DNA from: Sphingomonas trueperi
GTDB lineage: Bacteria; Pseudomonadota; Alphaproteobacteria; Sphingomonadales; Sphingomonadaceae
NCBI RefSeq assembly: GCF_011927635.1
Contig: NZ_JAATJB010000001.1
Location: 124,001-188,000, forward strand
Reading direction: 5' to 3'
Length of the DNA stretch: 64,000 nt
The position numbers were made by a program, and so were the translations under genes. Shown one piece after another: positions 15,363 to 26,644 of the stretch. Within the stretch, counting starts at the first letter, position 1; each line of letters begins with the position of its first letter. The notes under the pieces are model-generated. The model worked only from the letters and a program-made list of their open reading frames with translations, had not been told where the DNA came from and did not search any database.

Positions 15363-16484
15363 TCACGACAGCAGCCTCTCGTGCACCACCTTGCCGCCCT
15401 GCGTCACCCGCACGGCGGTGCCGATCTCCTCGTCGAGCACGGGCTTGCCCGCTTCCTTGTCCCAGAAGGCCGAGAGGAAGTTGAACAGGTTGCGTGCGAA
15501 CAAGGCCGAGCTGTCCGCCGCGAGCCGGCTGGGCACGTTGCGATGGCCGACGATCTTCACGCCGTGGCGCTCCACGATCTCGCCGACCACCGAGCCCTCG
15601 ACATTGCCGCCCTGCTCCACCGCAAGGTCGACGATCACGCTGCCCGGCCGCATCGTCGCGACCTGCGCGTCGCTGATCAGCCGGGGGGCGGCGCGGCCGG
15701 GGATCAGCGCCGTCGTGATCACGATGTCCTGCTTGGCGATATGCGCCGAGACCAGCTCGGCCTGCGCGGCCTTGTAGGCGTCGCTCATCTCGGTGGCATA
15801 GCCACCCGAGCCTTCGCCCTCGATCCCGGCGACATTCTCGACGAAGATCGGCTTGGCGCCGAGCGACAGGATCTGCTCCTTGGTCGCCGAACGGACGTCG
15901 GTGGCCGAGACCTGTGCGCCGAGCCGGCGCGCGGTGGCGATCGCCTGGAGACCGGCGACGCCGACGCCCATCACGAACACCTTGGCGGCACTCACCGTGC
16001 CGGCCGCGGTCATCATCATCGGGAAGGCGCGGTCGTACTCGGCGGCGGCGTCGAGCACCGCCTTGTAGCCGGCGAGGTTCGACTGCGAGGAGAGAATGTC
16101 CATCGATTGCGCGCGGGTGATGCGCGGCATGAACTCCATCGCCAGCGCCTCGAGGCCCAGCGCCGCATAGCGGTCGATTCGGGCGCGCTCGCCGAAGGGA
16201 TTGAGCCCGGCGACGAGCCAAGCGCCGGGCTTGAGGCCGGCGAGGCTGTCGGGGTCCGGGCCCTGTACCGCGAGCACGATATCGGCATCGGCGAGCACGT
16301 CCGCGCGCGTGCCGGTGGTCGCCCCGGCCTCGCGGAAGGCGGCATCGGCATAGGAGGCGGCAAGTCCCGCCTCGGACTCGACCGCGACCGAAGCCTTCAA
16401 ATTAATGAATTTCTTGACGGTTTCGGGCGTAGCCGCGACACGTCGTTCGGCAATTGCCGCTTCCTTGAGTACTGCGATCTTCAC
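15363..16484 (-). CDS. pntA1: NAD(P) transhydrogenase subunit alpha part 1 (NAD-binding)
   Basis: A 373-aa soluble subunit (domain I) that binds NAD(H). It has the alanine dehydrogenase/PNT fold: MKIAVLKEAAIAERRVAATPETV at the N-terminus, QSNLAGYKAVLDAAAEY, the Rossmann segment AAKVFVMGVGVAGLQAIATARRLGAQVSATDVR, and GSVIVDLAVEQGGNVEGS near the end. The start is GTG at 16482-16484, one base after the stop of the small oxidase-subunit gene, with no clear ribosome site, suggesting coupling. It works with pntA2 and pntB to supply NADPH. Confidence 0.94.
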   Translation of the reverse strand: MKIAVLKEAAIAERRVAATPETVKKFINLKASVAVESEAGLAASYADAAFREAGATTGTRADVLADADIVLAVQGPDPDSLAGLKPGAWLVAGLNPFGERARIDRYAALGLEALAMEFMPRITRAQSMDILSSQSNLAGYKAVLDAAAEYDRAFPMMMTAAGTVSAAKVFVMGVGVAGLQAIATARRLGAQVSATDVRSATKEQILSLGAKPIFVENVAGIEGEGSGGYATEMSDAYKAAQAELVSAHIAKQDIVITTALIPGRAAPRLISDAQVATMRPGSVIVDLAVEQGGNVEGSVVGEIVERHGVKIVGHRNVPSRLAADSSALFARNLFNFLSAFWDKEAGKPVLDEEIGTAVRVTQGGKVVHERLLS

Positions 16485-16485
16485 G

Positions 16486-16623
16486 TCAGCGGGCGATCAG
16501 GAAGACGACGAACGCAGCGATGAGGAAAACCGCCACCGTGCCCCACTTCATCAAAGCCGTGAAACCATTGAAGGTTTCGACATGCGATTGGATCTCGCCG
16601 GCGCTTTCACCTGTTTCAGCCAT
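16486..16623 (-). CDS. aa3-type cytochrome c oxidase subunit IV (45 aa)
   Basis: A 45-aa protein starting at ATG 16621-16623: MAETGESAGEIQSHVETFNG, then FTALMKWGTVAVFLIAAFVVFLIAR. This is the bacterial aa3 oxidase subunit IV pattern, a soluble N-terminal tail with H..TF.GF followed by one transmembrane helix. A strong ribosome site (AGGAGAGGAG) precedes it. It is the first gene of the transhydrogenase operon here, an arrangement I recall from other alphaproteobacteria. The remaining oxidase genes are not in the window. Confidence 0.85.
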   Translation of the reverse strand: MAETGESAGEIQSHVETFNGFTALMKWGTVAVFLIAAFVVFLIAR

Positions 16624-16783
16624 TGATGCGCTCCTCTCCTAGGTGCTCGATGTCTTATACCGCTGCTCCGGCGTGCCTCAACCCCGCCCCACAAAGAACT
16701 GTTTCGGCCCTGCTTAAGCCGAACTTTACGCATCTGGTCTAACCGATGCGGCTCGAAACGGGACATTTGGGACTGGAGTCGGC

Positions 16784-18211
16784 ATGACGCGCAACGGGCA
16801 ACGTCTTCTGTTGCTGATCGATTCGGAACCGGCGCAGCGGCGCCTGGTGGCCGCGATCGCCTCGCGCCGTGGCTGGCGGACGATCTTCGCCGACGATGCG
16901 GAGAGCGCGCTGGCGACGCTGGGGACGCCCGACGGCCTCGCGGTCGACGCGATCCTGCTCGACCATCCCGCTTCCGATGCCGATGCCGCGATCCTGATCG
17001 CCGAGCTGCGCGCCCGCCGCCCGCACATGCCGATCCTGGTGCTCGCCGCCAACGGCTCGGTCGCCGCCGCGGTCGGTGCGATGCGCGCCGGGGCCAGCGA
17101 CTTCCTGGTCAAGCCGATCGCCTCCGAACGGCTGCTCGCCGCGCTGGAGAGCGCGATGGGCGGCAGCAGCGCCGGCGAGCTCCGTCCGCTCACCGAGAAG
17201 CTCACCGCCAATCTGGGGTTCGCCGAGATCGTCGGCTCGGCCCCGCAGTTCCGCGCCGCGCTGGCGGTCGCCGCCAAAGCAGCGCGCGCGCGCGTGCCGG
17301 TGCTGATCGAAGGCGAGAGCGGCGTCGGCAAGCATGTCGTGGCGGAGGCGATCCACGGTGCCTCGCCGCGCGCGCGCAAGGAACTCATCTGCGTCAATTG
17401 CGGCTCGATCCCAGCCAACCAGGTCGAATCGGAGCTGTTCGGCCATGAGGAGGGTGCCTTTACCGGCGCCTTCGAGCGCAAGGTCGGCCGTCTCCAGGAT
17501 GCCGACGGCAGCACCATCTTCCTCGACGAAGTCAGCGAGATGCCGCTCGAGGCGCAGGTCAAGTTGCTGCGCATGCTGCAGACCGGCGAGATCCAGCCGC
17601 TCGGCGCGCGCCACCCGCGCGAGGTCGATGTTCGGGTGGTCGCCGCCAGCAACGTGCCGCTGCTCGCCGAGGTGGAAGCGGGAAGGTTTCGCGAGGACCT
17701 CTATTACCGCCTCAATGTCGTCCAGGTGACGATCCCTCCCTTGCGCGAACGCGCCGGCGACATCCCCGCGCTGGTCCGCCACCTGCTCGCGCGCATCGCC
17801 GAACAGCCGGGCCTGCGCCCCCTCGGCATCAGCGAGGACGCGCTGCAGTTGCTCACCGCCTATGACTGGCCGGGCAATGTCCGCCAGCTGCAGAACGCGC
17901 TGTTCCGCGCCGCGGTGCTCTGCGACGAGGAAGGGCTGACCCGGGACGACTTCCCGCAGATCGCCCAGATCGCGCTGGGCAAGCCGATGACGTCGGGTCC
18001 GGTCGCCAACCAGTCGGGCATGGGCGGCATCACGCTGTTCCGCCCGGACGGCAATCTGCGCCCGCTCGACGAAATCGAGGCCGATGTGATCCGGCTGGCG
18101 ATCGGCCATTATCGCGGCCGGATGACCGAGGTCGCCCGCCGCCTCGGCATCGGCCGCTCGACGCTCTACCGGAAGCTCGGCGAGCTGGGAATTGATCAGA
18201 CCGCCGCGTGA
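16784..18211 (+). CDS. Sigma-54-dependent response regulator (NtrC-like)
   Basis: A 475-aa activator in three domains. The receiver (1-120) has Asp60 in AILLDHP as phosphoacceptor and Lys110 in FLVKP. The AAA+ domain (145-380) has Walker A GESGVGKH (177-184), where Val replaces the usual Thr, the sigma-54 contact loop GAFTGA (224-229), FLDEVSEM and the arginine-finger region LYYRLNVV. The Fis-type DNA-binding helix-turn-helix is at the C-terminus (MTEVARRLGIGRSTLYRKLGELG). No partner kinase or other sigma-54 gene is adjacent, so it is an orphan. The 3' end overlaps folP by 16 bp convergently. Confidence 0.9.
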   Translation: MTRNGQRLLLLIDSEPAQRRLVAAIASRRGWRTIFADDAESALATLGTPDGLAVDAILLDHPASDADAAILIAELRARRPHMPILVLAANGSVAAAVGAMRAGASDFLVKPIASERLLAALESAMGGSSAGELRPLTEKLTANLGFAEIVGSAPQFRAALAVAAKAARARVPVLIEGESGVGKHVVAEAIHGASPRARKELICVNCGSIPANQVESELFGHEEGAFTGAFERKVGRLQDADGSTIFLDEVSEMPLEAQVKLLRMLQTGEIQPLGARHPREVDVRVVAASNVPLLAEVEAGRFREDLYYRLNVVQVTIPPLRERAGDIPALVRHLLARIAEQPGLRPLGISEDALQLLTAYDWPGNVRQLQNALFRAAVLCDEEGLTRDDFPQIAQIALGKPMTSGPVANQSGMGGITLFRPDGNLRPLDEIEADVIRLAIGHYRGRMTEVARRLGIGRSTLYRKLGELGIDQTAA

Positions 18212-19293
18212 GGACCGGTGAGCGCGGCGTCCTGCATGCCGCGCCACACCCGCAGCGCCTGGACGCTTTCGAACACGTCGTGGACGCGCAGCAGCTGCAT
18301 GCCGAGCCCGGCGCCCTTGAGCGCCAGCGCCAGCGAGCCCCCCAGCCGCCGTTCGGCCGGCGCCTCGCTGGCGAGCGCGCCGACGATCCGCTTGCGGCTG
18401 GCCCCCAGCAGGATCGGGCAGCCGAGGCCGTGGAACAGCGCCAGGCCGTTCATCAGCGCGAGATTGTCGGCGAGCGTCTTGCCGAAGCCGATGCCGGGAT
18501 CCACGACGATGCGCGACCGATCGACACCCGCGGCAACCGCTGCCTCCACGCGAGCCTCCAGCCAGTCATAGACGTCGACCAGCACGTCGGCGTAGGCGCC
18601 CTTCCCCTTGGCGCCATGCTTCGGATCGGCGGCATGCATCAGCACCACCGGGCAGCCGGCACGCGCAACCACCTCCAGTGCGCGATCGTCGTAGAGCAGC
18701 GCCGAGACATCGTTGACGATATGGGCGCCCGCCGCGAGCGCCGCCTCCATCACCGCGGCCTTGCGCGTGTCGATCGAGATCGCCGCGCCGCTCGCCGCCA
18801 GCCGCTCGATCACCGGCACGACACGGGCGATCTCGTCGCCTTCCCACACCGTCTCCGCGCCGGGGCGGGTGGACTCGCCGCCCACGTCGAGGATCGCGGC
18901 GCCGGCAATGCTCATGTCGACGCCCGACTGCGCGGCTGCGGCGGGATCGCCGAGATGCTTGCCGCCGTCGGAAAAGCTGTCCGGCGTCATGTTGAGGATC
19001 GCCATCACCTGCGGCTGGTCGAAGCGCAGCGTGCGCGGGCCGAGGACCAGCGGCGGACGGGGCGCGGTGATGCGCGCGGCAATGGGGGCAAGGCGGGGAT
19101 CGGCCTCGGCCTCGGCGATGGAGAGGGTGCGCTGAAGGATCCGCCGACCATTTTCCACCGCGATCAGTTCATAGGCGAAGAACCACAGCAGCCCGCCGGC
19201 CAGCCGCGCGACCTCGCCGTCGCGGCCGATCGGCGTGTCGACGAACTGGATTGGGCGGAGGTAGAGGCGCGCGGCGGAGGGAATATCGGGCAT
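18196..19293 (-). CDS. folP: Dihydropteroate synthase
   Basis: A 365-aa protein that condenses p-aminobenzoate with the pterin pyrophosphate in folate synthesis; the target of sulfonamides. The catalytic TIM barrel starts near residue 90: VMAILNMTPDSFSDGGKHL, ILDVGGESTRPGAETV, AISIDTRKAAVMEAAL, IVNDVSAL, IVVDPGIGFGKTLADNLALM and GASRKRIVG are all signature segments. An extra N-terminal 85 residues (PSAARLYLRPIQFV...) precede the barrel, common in sphingomonad FolP. The start at 19293 follows a hairpin. The C-terminus overlaps the regulator gene on the other strand. Confidence 0.94.
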   Translation of the reverse strand: MPDIPSAARLYLRPIQFVDTPIGRDGEVARLAGGLLWFFAYELIAVENGRRILQRTLSIAEAEADPRLAPIAARITAPRPPLVLGPRTLRFDQPQVMAILNMTPDSFSDGGKHLGDPAAAAQSGVDMSIAGAAILDVGGESTRPGAETVWEGDEIARVVPVIERLAASGAAISIDTRKAAVMEAALAAGAHIVNDVSALLYDDRALEVVARAGCPVVLMHAADPKHGAKGKGAYADVLVDVYDWLEARVEAAVAAGVDRSRIVVDPGIGFGKTLADNLALMNGLALFHGLGCPILLGASRKRIVGALASEAPAERRLGGSLALALKGAGLGMQLLRVHDVFESVQALRVWRGMQDAALTGPHAAV

Positions 19294-19378
19294 CTTGCCG
19301 TGCTACCGGCACGCGTACGACGAGGGAAGCCATCATGCCCCTCTCCCCAACGGGAGAGGGAGGGAGAGGAAACGCTGG

Positions 19379-20760
<1,382 letters not shown>

Positions 20761-20762
<2 letters not shown>

Positions 20763-21330
20763 AACCGATCGCAATGGCCTCGCCGCCGCCGGCGACGCTC
20801 GCCGCAAGCCGGGCGCGGGCCTGGGTGAACAGGCCCATTTCGTACAGCGCCTGGGCCTCGCGACCGAACCATTCGGCCTCGCCGCCGAATCGGATGCGGG
20901 CGGCAACGCATAGCGCCACCCGGACCTCCCAGGAGGTTCCTGTGGCGAGGATCGCGGTCCGGACCGCCTTGCGGCTCGCCCGCGCGCCCAGCATGTCCGA
21001 AGGCAGCCGCACCGCCAGCGCGCGCTCGCGCCACGGCGCGATCTCGCCGAGATCGGCATAGTCGCTGGCCAGCACGGGGTCGCGCAGCGTCTCGAGAAAG
21101 GCGATATGCAGCGGATGGGTGGGATCGGTCAGCGCGGCATCGTCATCGAAGCGAAAGCGGATCGCGCCGAGCCCGCGCGATTCGGCGTAGCGCACCATCG
21201 CCGCCATCTCGTGGAAGCTGGCCGGGCCGATGATCGCCTCGCGGAGCAGCTCGGCCAGCACCGGGTCGTAGCGCGTTGCCGGCTGAAACCCGCCGGTCGT
21301 CCCCCGTATCAAGCTGCCCATATACGCCAT
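20761..21330 (-). CDS. Hypothetical 189-aa protein
   Basis: A soluble, mostly helical protein (MAYMGSLIRGTTGGFQPATRYDPVLAELLREAI..., ending ARLAASVAGGGEAIAIG) with no signal or membrane segment. A good ribosome site (GGGAGGAAAG) precedes ATG 21328-21330, and codon use matches the neighbouring genes, so it is very likely real. I do not recognise a domain. It lies upstream of ccrM on the same strand, but the 250-bp site-rich gap suggests ccrM has its own promoter. Confidence 0.6.
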
Positions 21331-21442
21331 GCCCGCTTTCCTCCCGCTGCTATCCCAACATCATAGGACGGCGACGGGGCCTTTGGGCGTACTAGGCAAA
21401 ATTTGCCGGGTGATCGATATAAGTGGAGCGCACTCCTCCGGC

Positions 21443-21538
21443 CGTCATCCCGGCGAAAGCCGGGATCCATTGGGGCCTACGGCGCGGCTCTTGCTGCAAC
21501 GAAGAGGCGAATGGATTCCGGCTTTCGCCGGAATGACG
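21443..21538. repeat. REP-like inverted repeat, copy 1
   Basis: CGTCATCCCGGCGAAAGCC and onward (21443-21469) is mirrored by TGGATTCCGGCTTTCGCCGG and onward (21512-21538). Each arm is itself a GGCGAAAGCC-type hairpin. The same outer arms occur at 31677-31773 with an unrelated spacer, so this is a dispersed family. It lies between rnhB and the 189-aa gene. Confidence 0.75.
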
Positions 21539-21566
21539 GGGGGTAAGGAAACGACGGTCCGGGAGA

Positions 21567-22193
21567 TTACTCCGCCGCGATCGGCCCGAAATCGAGATGC
21601 GCCTGCGCAACCGGCGCGAAGCTGCGGCGGTGGTGCGGGGTCGGCCCCAGCGCGCGCAGCGCCTCCTGGTGCGCCCTGCCGCCATAGCCCTTGTTCGACG
21701 CCCAGCCATAGCCGGGAAACTGCGCGTCGAGCTCGACCATCATGCAGTCGCGGCGATGCTTGGCGACGATCGAGGCCGCGGCGATCGACAGGCAGAGCGC
21801 GTCGCCGCTGACCACCGCCTCGCTGCGATGATGCCATTTGGGGCAGCGATTGCCGTCGACCAGCACGAAGGCCGGGGGGAAGCCGAGAGACTCCACCGCG
21901 CGCGTCATCGCCAGCATCGTGGCCCAGAGGATGTTGAGCCGGTCGATCTCCTCGACGCTGGCAATGCCGACGCCCACCTTCGCGCAGGCAAGCAGTTCCT
22001 CGCATAGCCGCGCGCGCTTGGCCGCGGTCAGCGCCTTGGAATCGTTGATGCCTTCGGGGATGCAATCCGGGTCCAGCACGACGGCGGCGGCAACCACCGG
22101 CCCGGCCAGCGGACCGCGCCCGGCCTCGTCCACCCCGGCGACCGGGCCGGCATGGAGCTGGAAATAACGGGTTTCGTAGCTAAGGTCAGGCAT
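21567..22193 (-). CDS. rnhB: Ribonuclease HII
   Basis: A 208-aa enzyme that nicks RNA in RNA-DNA hybrids and removes misincorporated ribonucleotides. Catalytic acidic residues are visible: [23 protein letters not shown] (the Asp-Glu pair of the DEAGRG motif), [20 protein letters not shown] and [14 protein letters not shown], ending in the usual SNKGYG...H. Start at ATG 22191-22193 (MPDLSYETR), overlapping the end of the thiD-VOC gene by 8 bp. The same frame continues upstream to 22352 but only as antisense-free overlap within that gene. Probably cotranscribed with it. Confidence 0.93.
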   Translation of the reverse strand: MPDLSYETRYFQLHAGPVAGVDEAGRGPLAGPVVAAAVVLDPDCIPEGINDSKALTAAKRARLCEELLACAKVGVGIASVEEIDRLNILWATMLAMTRAVESLGFPPAFVLVDGNRCPKWHHRSEAVVSGDALCLSIAAASIVAKHRRDCMMVELDAQFPGYGWASNKGYGGRAHQEALRALGPTPHHRRSFAPVAQAHLDFGPIAAE

Positions 22194-23346
22194 CGTCTTC
22201 AATGCGCCATGGCGGAAAGCGGCGCATCTCGCCAGCCTGATAGAGACGAACGGCATTGCCGGCAGGATCGCGCAGCCGTGCCTCGCGCCAGCCCCATTTC
22301 TCGTCCTGGGGCTCCTGCTCGAAGCGAAAGCCCTGCTGCTGGAGATAGGCAACGGTCACGTCGAGATCGCCGCATTCGAAATAGACGACCGGCGCGGTAT
22401 ACGCCTCGTCGGTGGCGATCGAGAAGGTCGCGCCGCCCTCGGTCTCGAACCGGGCGTAGCGCGGGGAGGCGCGCACCACCTGGCGCAGCCCGAGCAGCCG
22501 GTAGAAGCGCTCGCTGGCGGCCAGATCCCTGGCCGGCACCGTCACCTGGTTCAGCATCGGCTCGAAGAAGCTCATGTTGAGGTCGAGCCGCACCGCCTGC
22601 TGCGCCATGGGCCCATGCCCGCGCCCCAGCCCCTCGGCCTCGCGCATCGCAATCCGCACGAAGCGGCGTGCCCGGCTGACCGCCTCGGGCAGGTCCCATT
22701 CGCAGGCGAGCCCGCAGGCGATGGCGGAGGCCAAGGTGCAGCCGGTGCCATGCGTGTTCTCGGTATCGATCTTGGGGTCGCGCCACTCGATCTGCGGCGG
22801 ATCTTCCGGATCGACGGAGTAGAGCGTGTCGACCACCTCGGGCCCTTCGCCGTGCCCCCCCTTCACCAGCACCGCGCAGCCATGCGCCGCGACGATCTCC
22901 TGCGGATCGCGGCCCAGCGCCTCCAGTTCGGGCAGGTTCGGCGTCACCACCGTCGCGCGGTCCATCAGCCGTTCGAACGCGGCGACGGTCGCCTCGTCCG
23001 CCAGCCGGGCGCCGCTGGTCGCAACCATCACCGGATCGAACACTACCGGCACGCCGGGCAGCTCGTCCAGTCGCTCCGCCACTGCGAGCGCCGTGCGCGC
23101 CGAGCCGATCATGCCGATCTTCACCGCGTCGACACCGATGTCGCGCACCACCGAGTCGATCTGCGCGATCACCATGTCGGTCGGCACCGGATGCACTGCC
23201 TGCACGCCCACCGTGTTCTGCGCCGTGATCGCGGTGATCGCGGTCATGGCATGGCCGCCGAGCATGGTGACGGTCTTGATGTCGGCCTGGATCCCGGCGC
23301 CGCCGCCGGAATCCGAGCCTGCAATGATCAGCACGCGTGCGCCCAT
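22186..23346 (-). CDS. thiD: HMP/HMP-P kinase fused to a VOC (glyoxalase-like) domain
   Basis: A 386-aa fusion. Residues 1-257 are ThiD, which phosphorylates hydroxymethylpyrimidine twice in thiamine synthesis: [53 protein letters not shown] and [13 protein letters not shown] with the oxyanion cysteine (203). Residues 260-372 form a VOC domain ([39 protein letters not shown]) in which the usual metal ligands appear lost (Gln for the first His, Arg for the last Glu). No stop lies between them, although an internal ATG opens the VOC part. Start ATG 23344-23346 fits ThiD. The role of the second domain is unknown. Confidence 0.85.
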   Translation of the reverse strand: MGARVLIIAGSDSGGGAGIQADIKTVTMLGGHAMTAITAITAQNTVGVQAVHPVPTDMVIAQIDSVVRDIGVDAVKIGMIGSARTALAVAERLDELPGVPVVFDPVMVATSGARLADEATVAAFERLMDRATVVTPNLPELEALGRDPQEIVAAHGCAVLVKGGHGEGPEVVDTLYSVDPEDPPQIEWRDPKIDTENTHGTGCTLASAIACGLACEWDLPEAVSRARRFVRIAMREAEGLGRGHGPMAQQAVRLDLNMSFFEPMLNQVTVPARDLAASERFYRLLGLRQVVRASPRYARFETEGGATFSIATDEAYTAPVVYFECGDLDVTVAYLQQQGFRFEQEPQDEKWGWREARLRDPAGNAVRLYQAGEMRRFPPWRIEDDA

Positions 23347-23350
23347 GGCC

Positions 23351-23575
23351 TTATCCCTTGTGCTTGCGCTCGGTGGATGCCGGATGTCGCCGCAGCGCGT
23401 CGCCGACGCGGGCGGGGCGATCGAGCAGTTCGCCGCCGCAATTGGGGCAGCGCTCGTCCATGTCATCGGCGCATTCGGCGCAGAAGGTGCATTCGAACGA
23501 GCAGATGAACGCGCCGCCGGCATCGGCGGGGAGGTCGACGCCGCAGCGTTCGCAATCGGGCCGCATTTCCAGCAT
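23351..23575 (-). CDS. DUF1272 small zinc-ribbon protein
   Basis: A 74-aa protein with eight cysteines, most of them in CxxC-like pairs: CERCGVDL, ICSFECTFCAECA and CPNCGGEL, ending in basic RRHPASTERKHKG. The pattern MLEMRP.CE.C...L matches DUF1272 and implies structural zinc binding. The molecular role is unknown. It sits four bases upstream of the thiD-VOC start and so probably shares its transcript. Confidence 0.85.
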   Translation of the reverse strand: MLEMRPDCERCGVDLPADAGGAFICSFECTFCAECADDMDERCPNCGGELLDRPARVGDALRRHPASTERKHKG

Positions 23576-23618
23576 CGGCCAACCTTCTAGTCACCTTGCC
23601 GCGGGAGGCAAGCGCCGC

Positions 23619-23903
23619 TCAGCGCGGCGGGTTGAAGGCGACGATCAGCACCGCGACCAGCAGCGCCCCCAGCCCGCACAGGAATGCCTTGTCGGCGATG
23701 TCCTCCGTCCGCGTTGCCTCGGGCGAGCGGATCGCGAGATAGGAGAGCAGGCAGCTGCTGGCGAAGCAGAGGCACGCGCCCATGGCCACCTCGTCGGCCA
23801 TCGTTTGATCGGCAACCTTGGTCAGCTTGAGGCCGGTGATGATCAGCAGCGCGATACCGAGCAAATTCGACGCGGCGCCCAATATGTGCGGCGAGCGATC
23901 CAT
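23619..23903 (-). CDS. Small membrane protein of unknown function
   Basis: A 94-aa protein with three hydrophobic segments (about 10-28, 38-58 and 72-90) and short charged loops. It starts at ATG 23901-23903 after a GAAGGGTAG ribosome-like site, and ends AVLIVAFNPPR. A longer frame upstream is antisense-like overlap with glmM and was not used. No family is recognised. It lies between glmM and the DUF1272 gene on the same strand. Confidence 0.6.
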   Translation of the reverse strand: MDRSPHILGAASNLLGIALLIITGLKLTKVADQTMADEVAMGACLCFASSCLLSYLAIRSPEATRTEDIADKAFLCGLGALLVAVLIVAFNPPR

Positions 23904-23932
23904 GAAGCTACCCTTCGGCGACGCCTGGCCGA

Positions 23933-25273
23933 TCACCCTGCCGCGACGCGCACCGCATCGCATACGCGGTCGACCACCGCTTCCACCTGCGCCTTGTCGT
24001 CGCCTTCGGCCATGACGCGGATCACCGGCTCGGTACCCGAGGCGCGGATCACCAGGCGGCCGCGGCCCTTCAGCTCGGCCTCGGCGGCGGCGATCACGTC
24101 CTGCACGCGCGCGTCGTCCAGCGGCTTGCCCCCGGCGAAGCGGACGTTCTTGAGCAGCTGGGGCAGCGGCTCGAAACGGTGGAGCACCTCGCTCGCCGGC
24201 GCGCCTGCGCGGACGATCTCGGCGAGTACCTGCAGCGCCGCGACCAGCCCGTCGCCGGTGGTCGCATAATCGGAGAGGATGATGTGCCCGCTCTGCTCGC
24301 CGCCGACATTGTAGCCGGAACCGCGCATCTTCTCGAGCACATAGCGGTCGCCCACCTTGGTGCGCACCAGCCCCAGGCCCTGCGCGGCGAGGTGCCGCTC
24401 CAGCCCCAGGTTCGACATGACGGTGGCGACCAGCCCGCCCCCGGCGAGCTTGCCCTGCCGCGCCCAGCCGGTGGCGATCAGCGCCATCAGCTGGTCGCCG
24501 TCGATCACCGTGCCGGTTTCGTCCACCACGATCAGCCGGTCGGCATCGCCGTCGAGCGCGATGCCCAGTGCCGCGCCCGAGCCGACCACCGTCTCGCTCA
24601 GCACCTGCGGCGCCGTGGAGCCGACGCCGTCGTTGATGTTCTTGCCGTTGGGGCTGACGCCGATCGAGACGACCTCGGCGCCAAGCTCCCACAGCGCCGA
24701 GGGAGCGACCTGATAGGCCGCGCCATTGGCGCAATCGACCACGACCTTGAGGCCGTCCAGCGTCAGGTCCGACGGGAAGGTCGACTTGGCGAAGTGGATG
24801 TATCGGCCGCGCGCGTCCTCGACGCGGCGGGCGCGGCCGATATCGGCGGAGGCGGCCAGCGGCACGTCGCCGTCGATCAGCGCCTCGATCGCCTCCTCAT
24901 CGGCGTCGGAAAGCTTGAACCCGTCCGGGCCGAACAGCTTGATGCCGTTGTCGGCATAGGGATTGTGGCTGGCGGAGATCATCACGCCCAGATCGGCGCG
25001 CATCGAATGGGTGAGCATCGCGACGGCCGGGGTCGGCATCGGGCCGACCAGCACCACGTCCATGCCGACGCTGGTGAAGCCGGCAACCATCGCATTTTCG
25101 AGCATATAGCCGGAAAGTCGGGTGTCCTTGCCGATCACCACCCGATGCCGATGGTCGCCGCGGCGGAAGTGCGCGCCGGCGGCCATCCCCACCTTCATCG
25201 CCATCGCCGCCGTCATCGGTGCGAGGTTCGTTGCGCCGCGAATGCCGTCCGTGCCGAAATATTTTCTTGCCAT
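23933..25273 (-). CDS. glmM: Phosphoglucosamine mutase
   Basis: A 446-aa cytosolic enzyme converting glucosamine-6-phosphate to glucosamine-1-phosphate for UDP-GlcNAc, hence peptidoglycan and lipopolysaccharide. Domain marks in order: [13 protein letters not shown] at the N-terminus, active-site phosphoserine loop [14 protein letters not shown] (Ser102), metal-binding DGDADRL, sugar-binding [10 protein letters not shown], and phosphate-binding [15 protein letters not shown] at the C-terminus. The length is usual. A divergent symporter gene starts 72 bp upstream. Confidence 0.96.
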   Translation of the reverse strand: MARKYFGTDGIRGATNLAPMTAAMAMKVGMAAGAHFRRGDHRHRVVIGKDTRLSGYMLENAMVAGFTSVGMDVVLVGPMPTPAVAMLTHSMRADLGVMISASHNPYADNGIKLFGPDGFKLSDADEEAIEALIDGDVPLAASADIGRARRVEDARGRYIHFAKSTFPSDLTLDGLKVVVDCANGAAYQVAPSALWELGAEVVSIGVSPNGKNINDGVGSTAPQVLSETVVGSGAALGIALDGDADRLIVVDETGTVIDGDQLMALIATGWARQGKLAGGGLVATVMSNLGLERHLAAQGLGLVRTKVGDRYVLEKMRGSGYNVGGEQSGHIILSDYATTGDGLVAALQVLAEIVRAGAPASEVLHRFEPLPQLLKNVRFAGGKPLDDARVQDVIAAAEAELKGRGRLVIRASGTEPVIRVMAEGDDKAQVEAVVDRVCDAVRVAAG

Positions 25274-25344
25274 GCGTCTCGATCTCGCGCCCTTGTGGCG
25301 TTGTGTGCGTGCTGTGATAGCGGCGAAAACCTCAAAGGGCGAGC

Positions 25345-26610
25345 ATGTCGCAACCTACCCGTATTCTTCTTTCCCTGCTGGCCGGGCTCGCGGCCGGCGC
25401 CGCGCTGGCGGCTTTTTCTCCGCAATGGGGGCTGACGATCGCCGGCTGGGCACAGCCGGTCGGCCAAGCATGGCTCAACGGCCTGCAGATGACGATCGTG
25501 CCGCTGGTCGTCGCGCTGCTGATCACCGGCGTCACCGCCACCGCCGAGGCCGCCGCCGCCGGCCGCCTCGCCGGCCGGGCGATCGCGCTCTATGTCGTGC
25601 TGCTGTTCTGCTCGGCGCTGCTGGCCGCGGTGCTGACCCCGCTGTTTCTCAAGATCGCGCCGCTACCGCAGGAATCCGCCGCCAGCCTGCGCGCCGCGCT
25701 GACCGGTGCCGAGAAGATCGGCCCGGTGCCGCCGCTGGGCGAGTTCCTCGCCGCGATCATTCCCGCCAACATCGTCAAGGCGGCAGCCGAGAACGCCTTC
25801 CTGTCGCTGATCATCTTCTCGCTGGTCTTCGCCTTCGCGATCACCCGGGTCGCGGCGGAATCGCGCGCGCTGCTCACCAACTTCTTCGTCGCGGTGCGCG
25901 ACGTGATGCTGGTGGTGATCGACTGGGTGCTGTGGATCGGCCCCGTCGGCGTGTTCGCGCTAGCGCTGGTGGTCGGCGCCAAGGCGGGCACCGGCGCGTT
26001 CGGCGCGCTGTTCCACTACATCCTGATCGTCTCGGCGGTCGGGCTGGTGGTGACGCTGTTCGCTTACCCCGCCGCCGTGCTCGGTGGCCGCATCGGGCTG
26101 GGCCGCATGTTCCGCGCGGCACTTCCCAGCCAGGCGGTGGCGCTCAGCACCCAATCCTCACTCGCCACGCTGCCGGTGATGATCGAGGGCGCGGAAGAGG
26201 TCGGCGTGCCGGTCGCGGTCTCGGGCGTCACCATGCCGCTGGCGGTGGCGATCTTCCGCTCGACCGGCCCGGCGATGAACTTCGCCGTCGCCATCTACGT
26301 CGCCGAATGGTTCGGCGTGCCGCTGCACCCGGCGACTCTGCTGGTGGGCGCCGTCGTTGCCACCTTGACCTCGCTGGGCTCGGTGTCGCTGCCGGGCACG
26401 GTGAGCTATGTCAGCGCGATCTCGCCCGTCGCGGCTACGATCGGTGCGCCGATCACGCCGCTCGGCCTGCTGGTCGCGGTGGAGACGCTGCCGGACATCA
26501 TGCGCACCGTCGGCAACGTCACCTGGGATCTCGCCACGACGATCTGGCTGTCGCGCAAGGCAGGCGCACAGCCGGGCTCGGGCGACGCGATCCTGCGCCA
26601 CGAGGCCTGA
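25345..26610 (+). CDS. Dicarboxylate/amino acid:cation symporter (DAACS family), second copy
   Basis: A 421-aa carrier with the family's re-entrant serine loop [21 protein letters not shown] and transport core [30 protein letters not shown], then [14 protein letters not shown] and [20 protein letters not shown], equivalent to the Asp/Asn substrate- and sodium-binding helix. It differs from the copy at 8459-9757 in this last motif ([12 protein letters not shown] against DPILDMGRTAVN), so the substrate may differ. Start ATG 25345 is divergent from glmM. A terminator hairpin follows at once. Confidence 0.9.
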   Translation: MSQPTRILLSLLAGLAAGAALAAFSPQWGLTIAGWAQPVGQAWLNGLQMTIVPLVVALLITGVTATAEAAAAGRLAGRAIALYVVLLFCSALLAAVLTPLFLKIAPLPQESAASLRAALTGAEKIGPVPPLGEFLAAIIPANIVKAAAENAFLSLIIFSLVFAFAITRVAAESRALLTNFFVAVRDVMLVVIDWVLWIGPVGVFALALVVGAKAGTGAFGALFHYILIVSAVGLVVTLFAYPAAVLGGRIGLGRMFRAALPSQAVALSTQSSLATLPVMIEGAEEVGVPVAVSGVTMPLAVAIFRSTGPAMNFAVAIYVAEWFGVPLHPATLLVGAVVATLTSLGSVSLPGTVSYVSAISPVAATIGAPITPLGLLVAVETLPDIMRTVGNVTWDLATTIWLSRKAGAQPGSGDAILRHEA

Positions 26611-26615
26611 GGGAA

Positions 26616-26637
26616 GCGCCTCCCCCTGGGGAGGCGC
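26616..26637. terminator. Bidirectional hairpin between symporter and gor
   Basis: GCGCCTCCCC (26616-26625) pairs perfectly with GGGGAGGCGC (26628-26637). It lies five bases after the symporter stop and seven before the gor stop, so it can end both convergent transcripts. There is no clear T-run. Confidence 0.65.
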
Positions 26638-26644
26638 GCGCCCC

